A stretch of DNA of 21,571 nucleotides from a virus (IMGVR_UViG_3300030117_000068:1-21571); one strand, 5' to 3'; positions 1 through 7,627 are shown, counted from the stretch's first letter. Numbers and translations are program-made. The notes: generated from the letters alone by a model not told the origin.

Positions 1-375
1 AAACCTACACTATGGAAACGAATTGTTGCTAGAATAAAATCACAAGCATCACATGGAACTGCGGCTGGACAATGGTCAGGAAGAAAAGCCCAAGCGGCAG
101 TAAAGGCTTATAAGAAAGCAGGTGGAGGATATAGAGGTGGTGGTAAATCTAAAACATCATTAGCTAAATGGTCTAAGCAAAAATGGAGAACTAAATCAGG
201 TAAACCATCTTCTAAGACAGGAGAAAGATATCTACCAGCAAAAGCAATTAAATCTTTATCAGCAAGAGAATATGCAAGAACAACAGCTAAGAAAAGAAGA
301 GATAAAGCATCAGGTAAACAATTTAGTAAACAACCAAAGTCAATAGCAAGAAAAGTAAAAAGATATAGAACATGA
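1..375 (+). CDS. DUF5872-type basic protein, 5' end missing
   Basis: Reading frame 1 is open from the first base to a TGA at 373-375 and gives 124 residues without a start, so the gene begins upstream of the window. The protein is extremely rich in Lys, Arg, Ser and Gly. It has the features I associate with DUF5872: KPTLWKRIVARIK, then SHGTAAGQWSGRKAQ, a GGGYRG stretch, KTSLAKWSKQKWRTKSGKPS, and GERYLPAKAIKSLS followed by REYARTTAKKRRD. The family occurs in marine phages and large eukaryotic viruses and has no assigned function. The charge suggests nucleic-acid or virion association, which is inference. Its stop overlaps the next start as ATGA, so the two are probably translationally coupled. 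Confidence 0.8.
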   Translation, partial: KPTLWKRIVARIKSQASHGTAAGQWSGRKAQAAVKAYKKAGGGYRGGGKSKTSLAKWSKQKWRTKSGKPSSKTGERYLPAKAIKSLSAREYARTTAKKRRDKASGKQFSKQPKSIARKVKRYRT

Positions 376-566
376 CGATCTATAGTCAAATACCTTTGAG
401 AGATTTACAAAGGTTAAGAGTAGTAGTTAAAAATAATCATATGAAACATTATCCTAAAGATAAAGTTACAGATAAAGAAGCAGATAGAATTATTGAATCT
501 ATATCTCCACATACTAGAGAAAAATTAATTAAGTTAGCGGTAGATTATGGGATCACTGAACTATAA
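372..566 (+). CDS. Small conserved phage protein upstream of terminase
   Basis: A 64-residue protein between DUF5872 and the large terminase, overlapping the former by 4 bases (ATGA) and the latter by 20. The N-terminal part has a basic LRDLQRLRVVVK stretch and KHYPKD. The second half, TDKEADRIIESISPH then REKLIKLAVDYG, looks helical. I recall similar short proteins next to terminase genes in other marine and alphaproteobacterial podophages, with no known function. It sits where a small terminase subunit would be expected but is shorter than usual for one and shows no obvious helix-turn-helix. I therefore leave it as a conserved hypothetical. The tight overlaps and plausible composition support it as a real gene. 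Confidence 0.75.
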   Translation: MTIYSQIPLRDLQRLRVVVKNNHMKHYPKDKVTDKEADRIIESISPHTREKLIKLAVDYGITEL

Positions 567-2052
567 ACCTGATGGTCAGGTACTAAAAAATTTTTTAAAG
601 GATAATGATTTCTTTAGAGGATTGCGTGGCCCAGTTGGATCAGGTAAATCTGTTGCTTGTTGCATAGAAATTATTAGAAGAGCATTAATACAAGAACCAT
701 CTGAAGATGGTAAAAGAAAATCAAGATGGGCTGTTATAAGAAATACAAACCCACAATTAAGAACTACTACAATTAAAACTTGGCTTGATTGGTTTCCTGA
801 AGAAGAATGGGGAAGATTTCAATGGAGTGTACCTTATACTCATAAGATATCAAAAGGAGATATAGAACTAGAAGTTATATTCTTAGCACTTGATAGACCT
901 GAAGATGTAAAAAAATTATTATCATTAGAACTTACAGGTGTATGGATTAATGAAGCAAGAGAAATACCTAAGTCAATAGTAGATGCTTGTTCAATGAGGG
1001 TAGGTAGATATCCATCTATGAGAGATGGTGGCCCAAGTTGGTATGGAGTTATTGCAGATACTAACCCACCTGATACAGATCATTGGTGGGCTATACTTGC
1101 AGGAGAAACTGTAATACCTGATTATATAACTAAACAAGAAGCTAAGATGTTAATCAAACCTGATAATTGGAAATTCTTTAATCAACCACCTGCTATGTTA
1201 GAAATTAAGAATAAAGAAAATGAAGTAGATGGTTATGATGTAAATAATAAATCTGAAAACCAAAAGAATCTTACACCAAACTATTATAAAAATATTATAC
1301 GAGGTAAAACTAAATCTTGGATTGATGTATATGTATTAAATAAATTAGGACAAGTAGAAGATGGAAAACCTGTATATGAATCATTTAATCAAGAAGTTCA
1401 TGTTGCAAAAGGAGATGTAGCTATAGCTGAGGGTGTTCCAATATTTGTAGGAATAGATTTTGGATTAACACCAGCTTGTGTATTTGCACAAAGAATAAGA
1501 AGTAGATGGGTAGTATTAGATGAATTAGTTGCAGAAGATATGGGTATTGTAAAATTTTCTGATGTTATGAAACAACATATGGCAAAGTATTTACCTAGAG
1601 ATTTTTATATATATGGCGATCCTGCTGGAGATCATAGAGTACAAACAGATGAATCTACACCATTTCAAATACTAAGAGGTAAAGGTATTCATGCAAGACC
1701 TGCACCATCTAATGATGTATTAATTAGATTAGAATCAGTAAACTCAGTATTATCAAGAATGATAGATGGAGAGTCAGGAATACTTCTTGATCCTAAATGT
1801 AATAATTTAATTAGAGGTTTTGCTGGTGGATATCATTATAGACGACTCCAAGTATCAGGAGAAAGATATGATGAGAAGCCAAATAAGAATAGATTTTCTC
1901 ATATTCATGATGCTTTACAATATTTATTATTAGGAGCAGGAGAGGGAAGAGCATTGACTATTGGAAAGAAATCTAATAAACCTGTAGTTGCGAAGAGGAA
2001 CTTCAATGTATTTGATGTAAAACCTAAAAGCGTTTACGAAAGGAGAAGATAA
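547..2052 (+). CDS. terL: Terminase large subunit (packaging ATPase/nuclease)
   Basis: This is the packaging motor that drives DNA into the prohead through the portal and cuts concatemers. At 501 residues it is a typical TerL length. The N-terminal ATPase has a Walker A motif GPVGSGKS at about residues 28-35. A Walker B-like VWINEARE lies at about 132-139, where E136 would be the catalytic glutamate and Asn stands at the usual Asp position. The C-terminal RNase H-like nuclease has FVGIDFG with D304, YGDPAG with D358 and SHIHDALQY with D455, a plausible acidic metal triad. The ATG at 547 overlaps the preceding gene by 20 bases and has no strong ribosome binding site, so coupling is likely. It is followed by the proline-rich protein and the portal, the usual order. 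Confidence 0.95.
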   Translation: MGSLNYKPDGQVLKNFLKDNDFFRGLRGPVGSGKSVACCIEIIRRALIQEPSEDGKRKSRWAVIRNTNPQLRTTTIKTWLDWFPEEEWGRFQWSVPYTHKISKGDIELEVIFLALDRPEDVKKLLSLELTGVWINEAREIPKSIVDACSMRVGRYPSMRDGGPSWYGVIADTNPPDTDHWWAILAGETVIPDYITKQEAKMLIKPDNWKFFNQPPAMLEIKNKENEVDGYDVNNKSENQKNLTPNYYKNIIRGKTKSWIDVYVLNKLGQVEDGKPVYESFNQEVHVAKGDVAIAEGVPIFVGIDFGLTPACVFAQRIRSRWVVLDELVAEDMGIVKFSDVMKQHMAKYLPRDFYIYGDPAGDHRVQTDESTPFQILRGKGIHARPAPSNDVLIRLESVNSVLSRMIDGESGILLDPKCNNLIRGFAGGYHYRRLQVSGERYDEKPNKNRFSHIHDALQYLLLGAGEGRALTIGKKSNKPVVAKRNFNVFDVKPKSVYERRR

Positions 2053-2054
2053 TT

Positions 2055-2315
2055 ATGTGTGCAGGCCCATTTAAACCCAAAGCTCCACCACCACCTCCAC
2101 CACCAGTAGAGGAGGAAAGTGTAAGGCAACAAAGAAAAAGATTAAGATCACAAGAAATGGCAGAAAAGAAAAGATTAAAAGAACAACAATTTGAAGAAAG
2201 AGTTGCGGCTTATACAGGTAGAAGAGGTAGAAGATCACTTCTAACAGGTAGAAGAGGTGGACAAGGTTTTGAAATTTCAGCTCAGCTTATGTCTAAACCG
2301 ACACTAGGAGCATAA
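2055..2315 (+). CDS. Proline-rich small protein, gp7.3/gp6.7-like candidate
   Basis: An 86-residue protein between terminase and portal with an AGGAGA ribosome binding site at 2041-2046. It starts MCAGPFKPK, then a seven-proline run, then a charged, probably helical Lys/Arg/Glu/Gln stretch (about 20-50). The C-terminus repeats a basic element (TGRRGRRSLL, then TGRRGGQGFEI). A C-terminal G[KR][KR]SL...GGxxF/I tail is also what I remember in T7 gp7.3 and in small proteins of many tailed phages, so a minor virion or tail-assembly role is possible. That is a resemblance, not a demonstrated homology. Its TAA shares one base with the portal ATG (TAATG). Confidence 0.8.
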   Translation: MCAGPFKPKAPPPPPPPVEEESVRQQRKRLRSQEMAEKKRLKEQQFEERVAAYTGRRGRRSLLTGRRGGQGFEISAQLMSKPTLGA

Positions 2316-3898
2316 TGGTAGTTGAAGTAAAACCACAAAGACCAGAAGAATATTCTGAATCGCCAGTAAAAAAATTACTTAATAGATATAATCATGCAAA
2401 AGCTATTAAGGATTTATGGCTTCCTACATTTGAAGAATGTTATGAATATGCTTTGCCACAAAGAGAATCTTTTTATACTGAGTCTATTGGTAGAAGAAGA
2501 TCAGATCGTATCTTTGATGAAACAGCAGTAGTAGGAGTACAAGAATTTGCTAGTAGATTACAATCAGGTATTGTTCCTAATTATGCAAGATGGGCAGACT
2601 TTGTAGCTGGTTCAGAAATACCAAAGAATGAACAAAGAGAAGTAAATTTATTATTAGATCAAGTTACAGAATATGTATTTGAGATATTACAAAACTCAAA
2701 CTTTTCACAAGAAGTACATGAAACATTTTTAGATTGTGCAGTAGGTACAGGTGTACTTTTAGTAGAAGAGGGAGATGCAATACAGCCAGTAAAATTTAAA
2801 GCAATACCATTACCACAAATAGTTTTAGACTCAGGGTTTGATGACAAGGTAGATCATATCTATAGAAAAAGAATGATACGAATGAAAGAATTATTAATAG
2901 CATATCCTAATGGAACACTATCTGAAAAAATGAAAATGGATATGGAAAAGATGGGCGAAACAGAATGTGAGATAGTAGAAATAGTTTATAGAGATTATTC
3001 AAATACAAAAGAAGAACAGCATAAGTTTTGTGTTATAGCACCAATGTATGAACATGAAATAACACAACAAACATTTAAAGGTTTAGGTTCTAATCCATAT
3101 ATTATTTATAGATGGTCTAAAGTAGCAGGAGAAGTTTATGGAAGAGGGCCACTTCAATTAGCATTACCTGCAATAAAAACTTCTAACTTAGTTATAGAAT
3201 TAATTTTAGAAAATGCACAAATGTCTATTTCAGGAATGTATCAAGTAGAAGATGATGGAGTTATAAATGTAGATAACATATCTCTAATTCCAGGGACTAT
3301 TATTCCAAAAGCTATGGGATCATCAGGACTACAACCAATAGCACCAGCAGGTAATTTTAATGTTAGTGATTTAGTATTAAGAGATATGAGAACTAATATT
3401 AAAAAAGCATTATACAATGATATGTTAGGTACACCAAATGAGAAAACTCCTATGTCAGCAACAGAAGTAGCTGAAAGAATGGCTGATCTTTCAAGACAAA
3501 TAGGAGCGGCATTTGGTAGATTACAAGCAGAATTAGTTAATCCTGTTTTACAAAGAGTAATATATATTTTAAAAAAACAAGGTAGAATAAAAATCCCAGT
3601 AGTAAATGGTAGAGAAATAAAAATTAAATCTTCTTCTCCATTAGCACAAGCACAACACCAACAAGATGTAGCAACACTAGATAGATTTTTAGGAATGGTA
3701 CAGACTAGAGTTGGCCCACAATTATTAAATCTTTTAATTAAACAAGATGAAGCGGCAAAGTTTGTAGCTAAGAAGTTAGGAGTGCCTGAAGAGTTAATTA
3801 GATCGCCTGAAGAAATGCAACAGGCGGCACAACAATTCCAAGAAATGCAACAGATGGCACAACAACAAGCAGGGGGAAATCAAGGAGAACCACAATAA
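2315..3898 (+). CDS. Portal (head-to-tail connector) protein
   Basis: A 527-residue portal of the T7-type head-tail connector family, the ring at the unique vertex through which DNA enters and leaves and to which the tail attaches. Recognisable stretches are the N-terminal WLPTFEECYEYALPQRE, then RIFDETAVVGVQEFASRLQSG, the central YRWSKVAGEVYGRGP, and MSATEVAERMADLSRQ in the clip/stem region. The C-terminal tail is rich in Gln and Met, as in many of these portals. Length matches the family (about 500-560). The start codon overlaps the previous stop by one base. The order terminase, small protein, portal is typical of podoviruses. Confidence 0.93.
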   Translation: MVVEVKPQRPEEYSESPVKKLLNRYNHAKAIKDLWLPTFEECYEYALPQRESFYTESIGRRRSDRIFDETAVVGVQEFASRLQSGIVPNYARWADFVAGSEIPKNEQREVNLLLDQVTEYVFEILQNSNFSQEVHETFLDCAVGTGVLLVEEGDAIQPVKFKAIPLPQIVLDSGFDDKVDHIYRKRMIRMKELLIAYPNGTLSEKMKMDMEKMGETECEIVEIVYRDYSNTKEEQHKFCVIAPMYEHEITQQTFKGLGSNPYIIYRWSKVAGEVYGRGPLQLALPAIKTSNLVIELILENAQMSISGMYQVEDDGVINVDNISLIPGTIIPKAMGSSGLQPIAPAGNFNVSDLVLRDMRTNIKKALYNDMLGTPNEKTPMSATEVAERMADLSRQIGAAFGRLQAELVNPVLQRVIYILKKQGRIKIPVVNGREIKIKSSSPLAQAQHQQDVATLDRFLGMVQTRVGPQLLNLLIKQDEAAKFVAKKLGVPEELIRSPEEMQQAAQQFQEMQQMAQQQAGGNQGEPQ

Positions 3899-3908
3899 TG
3901 AGAGTGTC

Positions 3909-4607
3909 ATGCATAATTCTGTACTTGTTATAAGTGATTTACATATCCCTTATCATCACAAAGATTCTTTTAGATTCTTAAAAGCAATCAAAAAAGAATT
4001 TAAACCTGATACTGTAATTAATATAGGCGATCTATTAGACTTTCATGCAATATCAATGCATGAACATAATCCTGATTTGCCAAGTGCAGGACAAGAATTA
4101 GATATAGCAAGAGAGTATGTAAAAGAATTAGAAGCAATATTTCCTGAAGTTACAGAAGTAGATTCTAATCATAGTAGTTTAGTTTACAGAAGAGCATTAA
4201 GATTTGGAATGTCTAAACAATTTTTAAAACCATATGGAGATTTCTTAGGAACTCGTAAATGGAAATGGATTGATGATATTACTTTAAAATTAAGTAATGG
4301 TAAAAAATGTTTCTTTACACATGGTAGAGCGGCTGACATTTTAAAAGTTTCACAGACAATGGGTATGAGTGCTGTACAAGGACACTATCATACAAAGTTT
4401 GTTATATCTTATTGGGCTAACCCTGATGATATATTCTTTGGTATGAATGTAGGTTGTTTAATAAATCAAAAGTCTATGGCTTTTTCATATGCTAAAAACT
4501 TTAGAACAAGATTTATACTTGGCTGTGGAATAATACTAAATGGAATACCAAGACTTCTTCCTATGGTATTAGATAAAAATGGTAACTGGATAGGAGAAAT
4601 AGTATGA
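3909..4607 (+). CDS. Calcineurin-like metallophosphatase
   Basis: A 232-residue calcineurin-like phosphoesterase with the full two-metal ligand set: SDLH (D10, H12), IGDLLD (D41), SNHS (N87, H88), FTHG (H138) and GHYH (H159, H161). The usual GNH[DE] is replaced by SNHS, so the glycine and acidic residue are absent while the metal-binding Asn and following His remain. The substrate cannot be inferred; phage relatives may act on nucleotides, nucleic-acid ends or phosphoproteins. An ATG at 3898 leads only to an 11-codon frame, so 3909 is the start. It lies between portal and scaffold genes, unusual for a non-structural enzyme, and ends in an ATGA overlap with the DUF3310 gene. Confidence 0.9.
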   Translation: MHNSVLVISDLHIPYHHKDSFRFLKAIKKEFKPDTVINIGDLLDFHAISMHEHNPDLPSAGQELDIAREYVKELEAIFPEVTEVDSNHSSLVYRRALRFGMSKQFLKPYGDFLGTRKWKWIDDITLKLSNGKKCFFTHGRAADILKVSQTMGMSAVQGHYHTKFVISYWANPDDIFFGMNVGCLINQKSMAFSYAKNFRTRFILGCGIILNGIPRLLPMVLDKNGNWIGEIV

Positions 4608-4870
4608 CAGATGAAAAAACAAAACAAGCAAATGAACAATCTGATAATATTGAATTGCAAAAAATTGATCCATTATATTATCAAGCAGGGAAATGTACTT
4701 GTGGTAAGATATTACAAACATATGATTATGTAAGACATTTACCTTATGCTGATGCAACAGCTATAAAATATATTACTCGTCATAGAGATAAAGGTGGTTC
4801 AATAGATATTAAAAAAGCGATTTGGTTTTTAAAAAAAATACTAGCAGATGAGTATAAAGAAACCGAATAA
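4604..4870 (+). CDS. DUF3310 family protein
   Basis: An 88-residue protein. After a polar N-terminus (about 20 residues) the rest fits DUF3310: PLYYQAGKC, then TYDYVRHLPYADATAIKYITRHRDKGGSID followed by KKAIWFLKKIL. The hallmark is an AIKYI.R...KGG..D..KA..(Y/F)L core. The family is frequent in phages, sometimes labelled SaV-like or nucleotide-kinase-like, and its biochemical role is not established. Here the two cysteines of KCTCG lie in the stretch after YY. It starts inside the stop of the metallophosphatase gene (ATGA) and overlaps the next gene by 23 bases, so the three probably form a coupled accessory cassette. Confidence 0.85.
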   Translation: MTDEKTKQANEQSDNIELQKIDPLYYQAGKCTCGKILQTYDYVRHLPYADATAIKYITRHRDKGGSIDIKKAIWFLKKILADEYKETE

Positions 4871-5129
4871 ACCTATAGTTGTAGGAGATAAACGATATTA
4901 CAAATATCTTATAATTTGGGAAGATATTGTTGGAGATTCAACAATTACAGATTACAATGAGTTTAATAATATGCATTGTGCATTAATACATACAGAAGCA
5001 TATATATTTAAAAAGACAGCTAAATATGTGTATTCTTTTGGAAGCTATCAAAATGAAAATGGAGAAATAGGATTTGGGGATAGAAATATTTACCCTAGAA
5101 GTGTAATTAAAAAGATGTTAAGGATATAG
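4848..5129 (+). CDS. Hypothetical protein, unrecognised
   Basis: A 93-residue protein I do not recognise. It is rich in Lys, Tyr, Ile and Asn, with a probable beta-rich first half (KRYYKYLIIWEDIVGDS) and a conserved-looking tail (GDRNIYPRSVIKKML). No signal peptide or membrane segment is visible. It starts 23 bases before the end of the DUF3310 gene and is followed after 5 bases by the Bbp19-like gene. Its composition matches the neighbouring genes. Position suggests it belongs to the accessory cassette between portal and scaffold, possibly working with the metallophosphatase or DUF3310 protein. That is inference from location only. Confidence 0.7.
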   Translation: MSIKKPNKPIVVGDKRYYKYLIIWEDIVGDSTITDYNEFNNMHCALIHTEAYIFKKTAKYVYSFGSYQNENGEIGFGDRNIYPRSVIKKMLRI

Positions 5130-5134
5130 TAAGA

Positions 5135-5425
5135 ATGGAAGCAGAACAAAAAAATAAAGCCCTTATAGGTTTGGATAACTTTAAAAGAAGTTCTGATGAC
5201 GAAGAAAAACTAAATAGTGCATTTACAGCATTGTTTGGTACTGACATTGGCATGTCGGTTCTCCAATACCTAAAAGCAATTACCATTGATTCGGTAGCTG
5301 GGCCTGAAATATCTGACCACGCTCTAAGACATTTAGAGGGGCAAAGATATATTGTTGGTTTAATACAGCGTAGAGTCAATAAGGGTAAAAGTCAAAACAT
5401 AGTAAAGGAGAATAACAATGGCTGA
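5135..5425 (+). CDS. Bbp19-like phage protein
   Basis: A 96-residue protein with the pattern I associate with the Bbp19 family of tailed phages: a central AFTALFGTDIGMSVLQYL, then GPEISDHALRHLEGQRYIV and GLIQRRV. The family lies in head-gene clusters near portal and scaffold genes, and its function is not established; a head-assembly role is plausible. The C-terminus overlaps the scaffold start by 8 bases, and the scaffold ribosome binding site lies inside this gene. Codons here look less AT-rich than in adjacent genes (for example the stretch 5225-5340), perhaps reflecting a strongly conserved core. Confidence 0.75.
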   Translation: MEAEQKNKALIGLDNFKRSSDDEEKLNSAFTALFGTDIGMSVLQYLKAITIDSVAGPEISDHALRHLEGQRYIVGLIQRRVNKGKSQNIVKENNNG

Positions 5426-6218
5426 AGAACAAACACAACCTGTTGAACAAACACAAGAACCTGTACAACAACAACCACAGGAGAATGTTTCACATGAAAC
5501 GCAAGAAGCAACAACTACTGAACCTAGTCCTAGACCAGAATATATACCTGAAAAATTTTGGAATACAGATAAAGGCGAAGTTAATATGGAAGAATTTGGT
5601 AAGTCTTATACGAACCTTGAAAAGTATGTAGGTGGTAAGAAAGAAGAATTACGAGATCAAATTGTTGATGAATTACAACAAGAAGCAATAGCAGAAAGAC
5701 CTGAGAAAGTAGAGGAGTATGAATTACCAAAACTTCCTGAGGGTGTTACTGAAGAAATAGTAAATGCAAATCCTATGACAGAATGGTGGAAAAATTTTTG
5801 CTTTGAAAATGCATATGACCAAGAAGTATTTCAAGAGGGTGTAAATAAATATGTAGATATGTATGTAGGAAATCAAATAGATGTAGATGCAGAAAAAGAA
5901 AAGTTAGGAGAAAATGCAGATGCAAGACTTGATGCAGTTAATAATTGGGCATCAACTTTTTTTACACCTGAACAATATGAAGCTATATCAGGAACACTTG
6001 GTCAAAGTGTAGATGGTATTGAAGCATTAGAAAAAATGATGAATGCTAATAAACAAACTATATCTAATGCACAAAACTTTACACAACCTGAAAGACCTCT
6101 TACACTAGAGGATGTTCGATCTATGATGAAAGATAAAAGATACTTTGATCCTAAGGAAAGAGATGAATCTTATGTGAGAAAAGTAGATGATGCTTTCGCA
6201 AGATTGTATCGTGGATAA
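5418..6218 (+). CDS. Putative capsid scaffolding/assembly protein
   Basis: A 266-residue acidic protein at the scaffold position, two genes upstream of the major capsid protein. The N-terminus is a low-complexity Glu/Gln/Thr/Pro tail (about 1-40), followed by YIPEKFWNTDKGEVN and FGKSYTNLEKYVG, a signature common in phage scaffold/assembly proteins of the T7 gp9 type. The rest is Glu-rich and predominantly helical, and the C-terminal quarter (MMKDKRYFDPKERDESYVRK) is basic, as expected for a capsid-binding tail. It has a good ribosome binding site (AAAGGAG, 5404-5410). Scaffolds act inside the prohead and leave before maturation. Identification rests on composition, the YIPEKFW-type motif and order. 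Confidence 0.82.
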   Translation: MAEEQTQPVEQTQEPVQQQPQENVSHETQEATTTEPSPRPEYIPEKFWNTDKGEVNMEEFGKSYTNLEKYVGGKKEELRDQIVDELQQEAIAERPEKVEEYELPKLPEGVTEEIVNANPMTEWWKNFCFENAYDQEVFQEGVNKYVDMYVGNQIDVDAEKEKLGENADARLDAVNNWASTFFTPEQYEAISGTLGQSVDGIEALEKMMNANKQTISNAQNFTQPERPLTLEDVRSMMKDKRYFDPKERDESYVRKVDDAFARLYRG

Positions 6219-6762
6219 GTTAGTAGTAGAAAAAACTACACCTGAACATTGTTTTGATTTAGCCCCTAGACTAAAATCTATTGATAGATATGAGTTAGCG
6301 TTATGGGGGCTTGATCCATTACTTGCTTTATTACAACCTTTTAGATTTGCTAGAAGAAAAAATATACATACATTCACAATTCTAACAGAATCTAAACAAG
6401 AAGTAGTCGCTATATTTGGAGCTGTACCTACAAAACATAATGAAAAAGTAGGTTCTATATGGTTCTTAGCATCAGATTTATTAGATAAACATTATAAATA
6501 CTTTCTTAAAAGAAATAAGAAATGGTTATATTACTTAGAAGAAAACTATGATTATCTATGTAATTACATAACTGAAGAACATGAAACCAGTATAAGATGG
6601 TTAAAATGGCAAGGGTTTAATTTTTCTAAACCTATGCTTGTAAAAAATGTAAAAGTGTTGTATTTCTATAAACGACTACATGATGTAGTCAAAATAGGAA
6701 TGCAACCTGTTTTGAATGATCTCGGCCCAGCATGGAAAACTGAGTTAAGTCAAAAAAGATAA
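6187..6762 (+). CDS. T7 gp13-like (DUF2833) GNAT-fold virion protein
   Basis: A 191-residue protein resembling T7 gp13 and its DUF2833 relatives, which look like degenerate GNAT acetyltransferases. The N-terminus has the ...RLKSIDRYEL.L.G type opening. A middle strand reads VVAIFGAVPT, then IWFLASD, then LYYLEENYDYLCNYI, and WLKWQGFNFS corresponds to the late GNAT element. T7 gp13 is needed for virion morphogenesis. No clear acetyl-CoA P-loop is visible, so catalysis is doubtful. It is longer than T7 gp13 (about 140). The ATG at 6187 overlaps the scaffold gene by 32 bases without a good ribosome binding site. A GTG at 6211, overlapping by 8, is an alternative that places the conserved part closer to the N-terminus. 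Confidence 0.78.
   Translation: MMLSQDCIVDKLVVEKTTPEHCFDLAPRLKSIDRYELALWGLDPLLALLQPFRFARRKNIHTFTILTESKQEVVAIFGAVPTKHNEKVGSIWFLASDLLDKHYKYFLKRNKKWLYYLEENYDYLCNYITEEHETSIRWLKWQGFNFSKPMLVKNVKVLYFYKRLHDVVKIGMQPVLNDLGPAWKTELSQKR
6674..6690 (+). other. Perfect hairpin near end of gp13-like gene
   Basis: A 7-bp perfect stem (GACTACA with TGTAGTC) closes a 3-base TGA loop. It lies within the coding region of the gp13-like gene, 111 bases before the capsid start codon. There is no T-run after it. An RNA-processing or stability role ahead of the capsid message is conceivable, but chance within coding sequence is equally possible. Confidence 0.3.
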
Positions 6763-6790
6763 TTGCTTAATTAACAACAACAACGACAAA

Positions 6791-6797
6791 AAGGAGG
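6791..6797 (+). promoter_or_regulatory. Strong ribosome binding site for major capsid gene
   Basis: AAGGAGG lies 4 bases before the ATG at 6802, in one of the few true intergenic gaps (6763-6801). It is among the best Shine-Dalgarno matches in the window, in line with the very high copy number needed for the capsid protein. Confidence 0.8.
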
Positions 6798-6801
6798 CAA
6801 C

Positions 6802-7626
6802 ATGAGTACATCTATTTCAACTGCTTTCATTAAGCAATTTGAGTCTGAAGTTCATATGGCTTATCAGCGTATGGGTTCAAAATTGCGTAATACAGTAAGG
6901 CAAGTAAATAATGTAAAAGGTAGCCAAGCGAGATTCCAAAAAGTCGGTACTGGTACTGCGGTGTCTAAGTCAAGACATGCACAAGTTCCAACTATGGATA
7001 TCTCTCACTCTACTGTTGATGTTACGCTTTCAGACTTCTATGCGGCTGATTATGTAGATCGTTTAGATGAATTGAAAACTAACATTGACGAAAGACAAGT
7101 CCTATCTCAATCTGCGGCGGCGGCTTTAGGTAGAAAAACTGACCAGACTATCATTGATGTATTAGATGCTGGATCAAACTCAAACAATGTAGCACATGGT
7201 TCTGCTGGATTAACTCTAGCAAAAGCATTTACAGTGTATGAAGCATTTGGTTCAGGAGATATACCTGATGATGGCCAAAGATACTTTGTAGTATCTTCTG
7301 CTGGTTGGGCTGATTTATTACAATTAGATCAGTTTTCTAGAGCGGAATATGTAGGGGAAGCACAACTTCCTTATGCAGGTGGCTTAACAGCTAAGAGATG
7401 GCTTGGTTTTATGTGGTTTACTCATTCAGGTCTTTCAATTTCAGGAACAACTAGAGAGTGTCATGCTTATCACAGATCAGCATTAGGTACTGCTATGGGT
7501 TCTGAAATTAGAACTGAAGTAAATTACATTCCTGAAAAAGTCAGTAACTTAATCACATCTTATATGAGTCTAGGTTCAACTATGATTGATAATAATGGTG
7601 CGATCAAAGTACAAATAACAGAATAA
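6802..7626 (+). CDS. Major capsid protein
   Basis: A 274-residue protein at the major capsid position, downstream of scaffold and gp13-like genes and with a strong ribosome binding site. The sequence starts STSISTAFIKQFESEVHMAYQ, then GSKLRNTVRQV, PTMDISHSTVDVTL, and ADYVDRLDELKTNIDERQVL followed by an Ala run. The C-terminal half has DDGQRYFVVSSAGWADLL and ending elements AYHRSALGTAMGSEIRTE. This matches, as I recall it, a family of marine podophage capsid proteins usually assigned to Phage_capsid_2 with an HK97-like fold. It builds the icosahedral shell. No N-terminal delta domain or protease gene is apparent, consistent with a separate scaffold. Confidence 0.9.
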   Translation: MSTSISTAFIKQFESEVHMAYQRMGSKLRNTVRQVNNVKGSQARFQKVGTGTAVSKSRHAQVPTMDISHSTVDVTLSDFYAADYVDRLDELKTNIDERQVLSQSAAAALGRKTDQTIIDVLDAGSNSNNVAHGSAGLTLAKAFTVYEAFGSGDIPDDGQRYFVVSSAGWADLLQLDQFSRAEYVGEAQLPYAGGLTAKRWLGFMWFTHSGLSISGTTRECHAYHRSALGTAMGSEIRTEVNYIPEKVSNLITSYMSLGSTMIDNNGAIKVQITE

Positions 7627-7627
7627 T

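Noticed and set aside
108-389. Minus-strand open frame opposite the DUF5872 gene
   Set aside because: It is a shadow of a strongly coding + strand gene with a clear family match. The other minus-strand frames (for example at 4466-4660, 16412-16705 and 20085-20384) are likewise opposite well-supported genes and have no recognisable product.
3898-3933. Earlier ATG before the metallophosphatase
   Set aside because: The frame from 3898 stops after 11 codons and is not in the phosphatase frame.
5443-5631. 62-codon + strand frame inside the scaffold gene
   Set aside because: It lies fully within the scaffold gene in another frame, is Asn/Lys-rich as expected from AT-rich out-of-frame reading, and has no ribosome binding site.
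6735-6801. Possible host-type promoter ahead of the capsid gene (GATAAT-like -10)
   Set aside because: No properly spaced -35 element. In DNA this AT-rich such hexamers occur by chance, and the gap is explained by the ribosome binding site.
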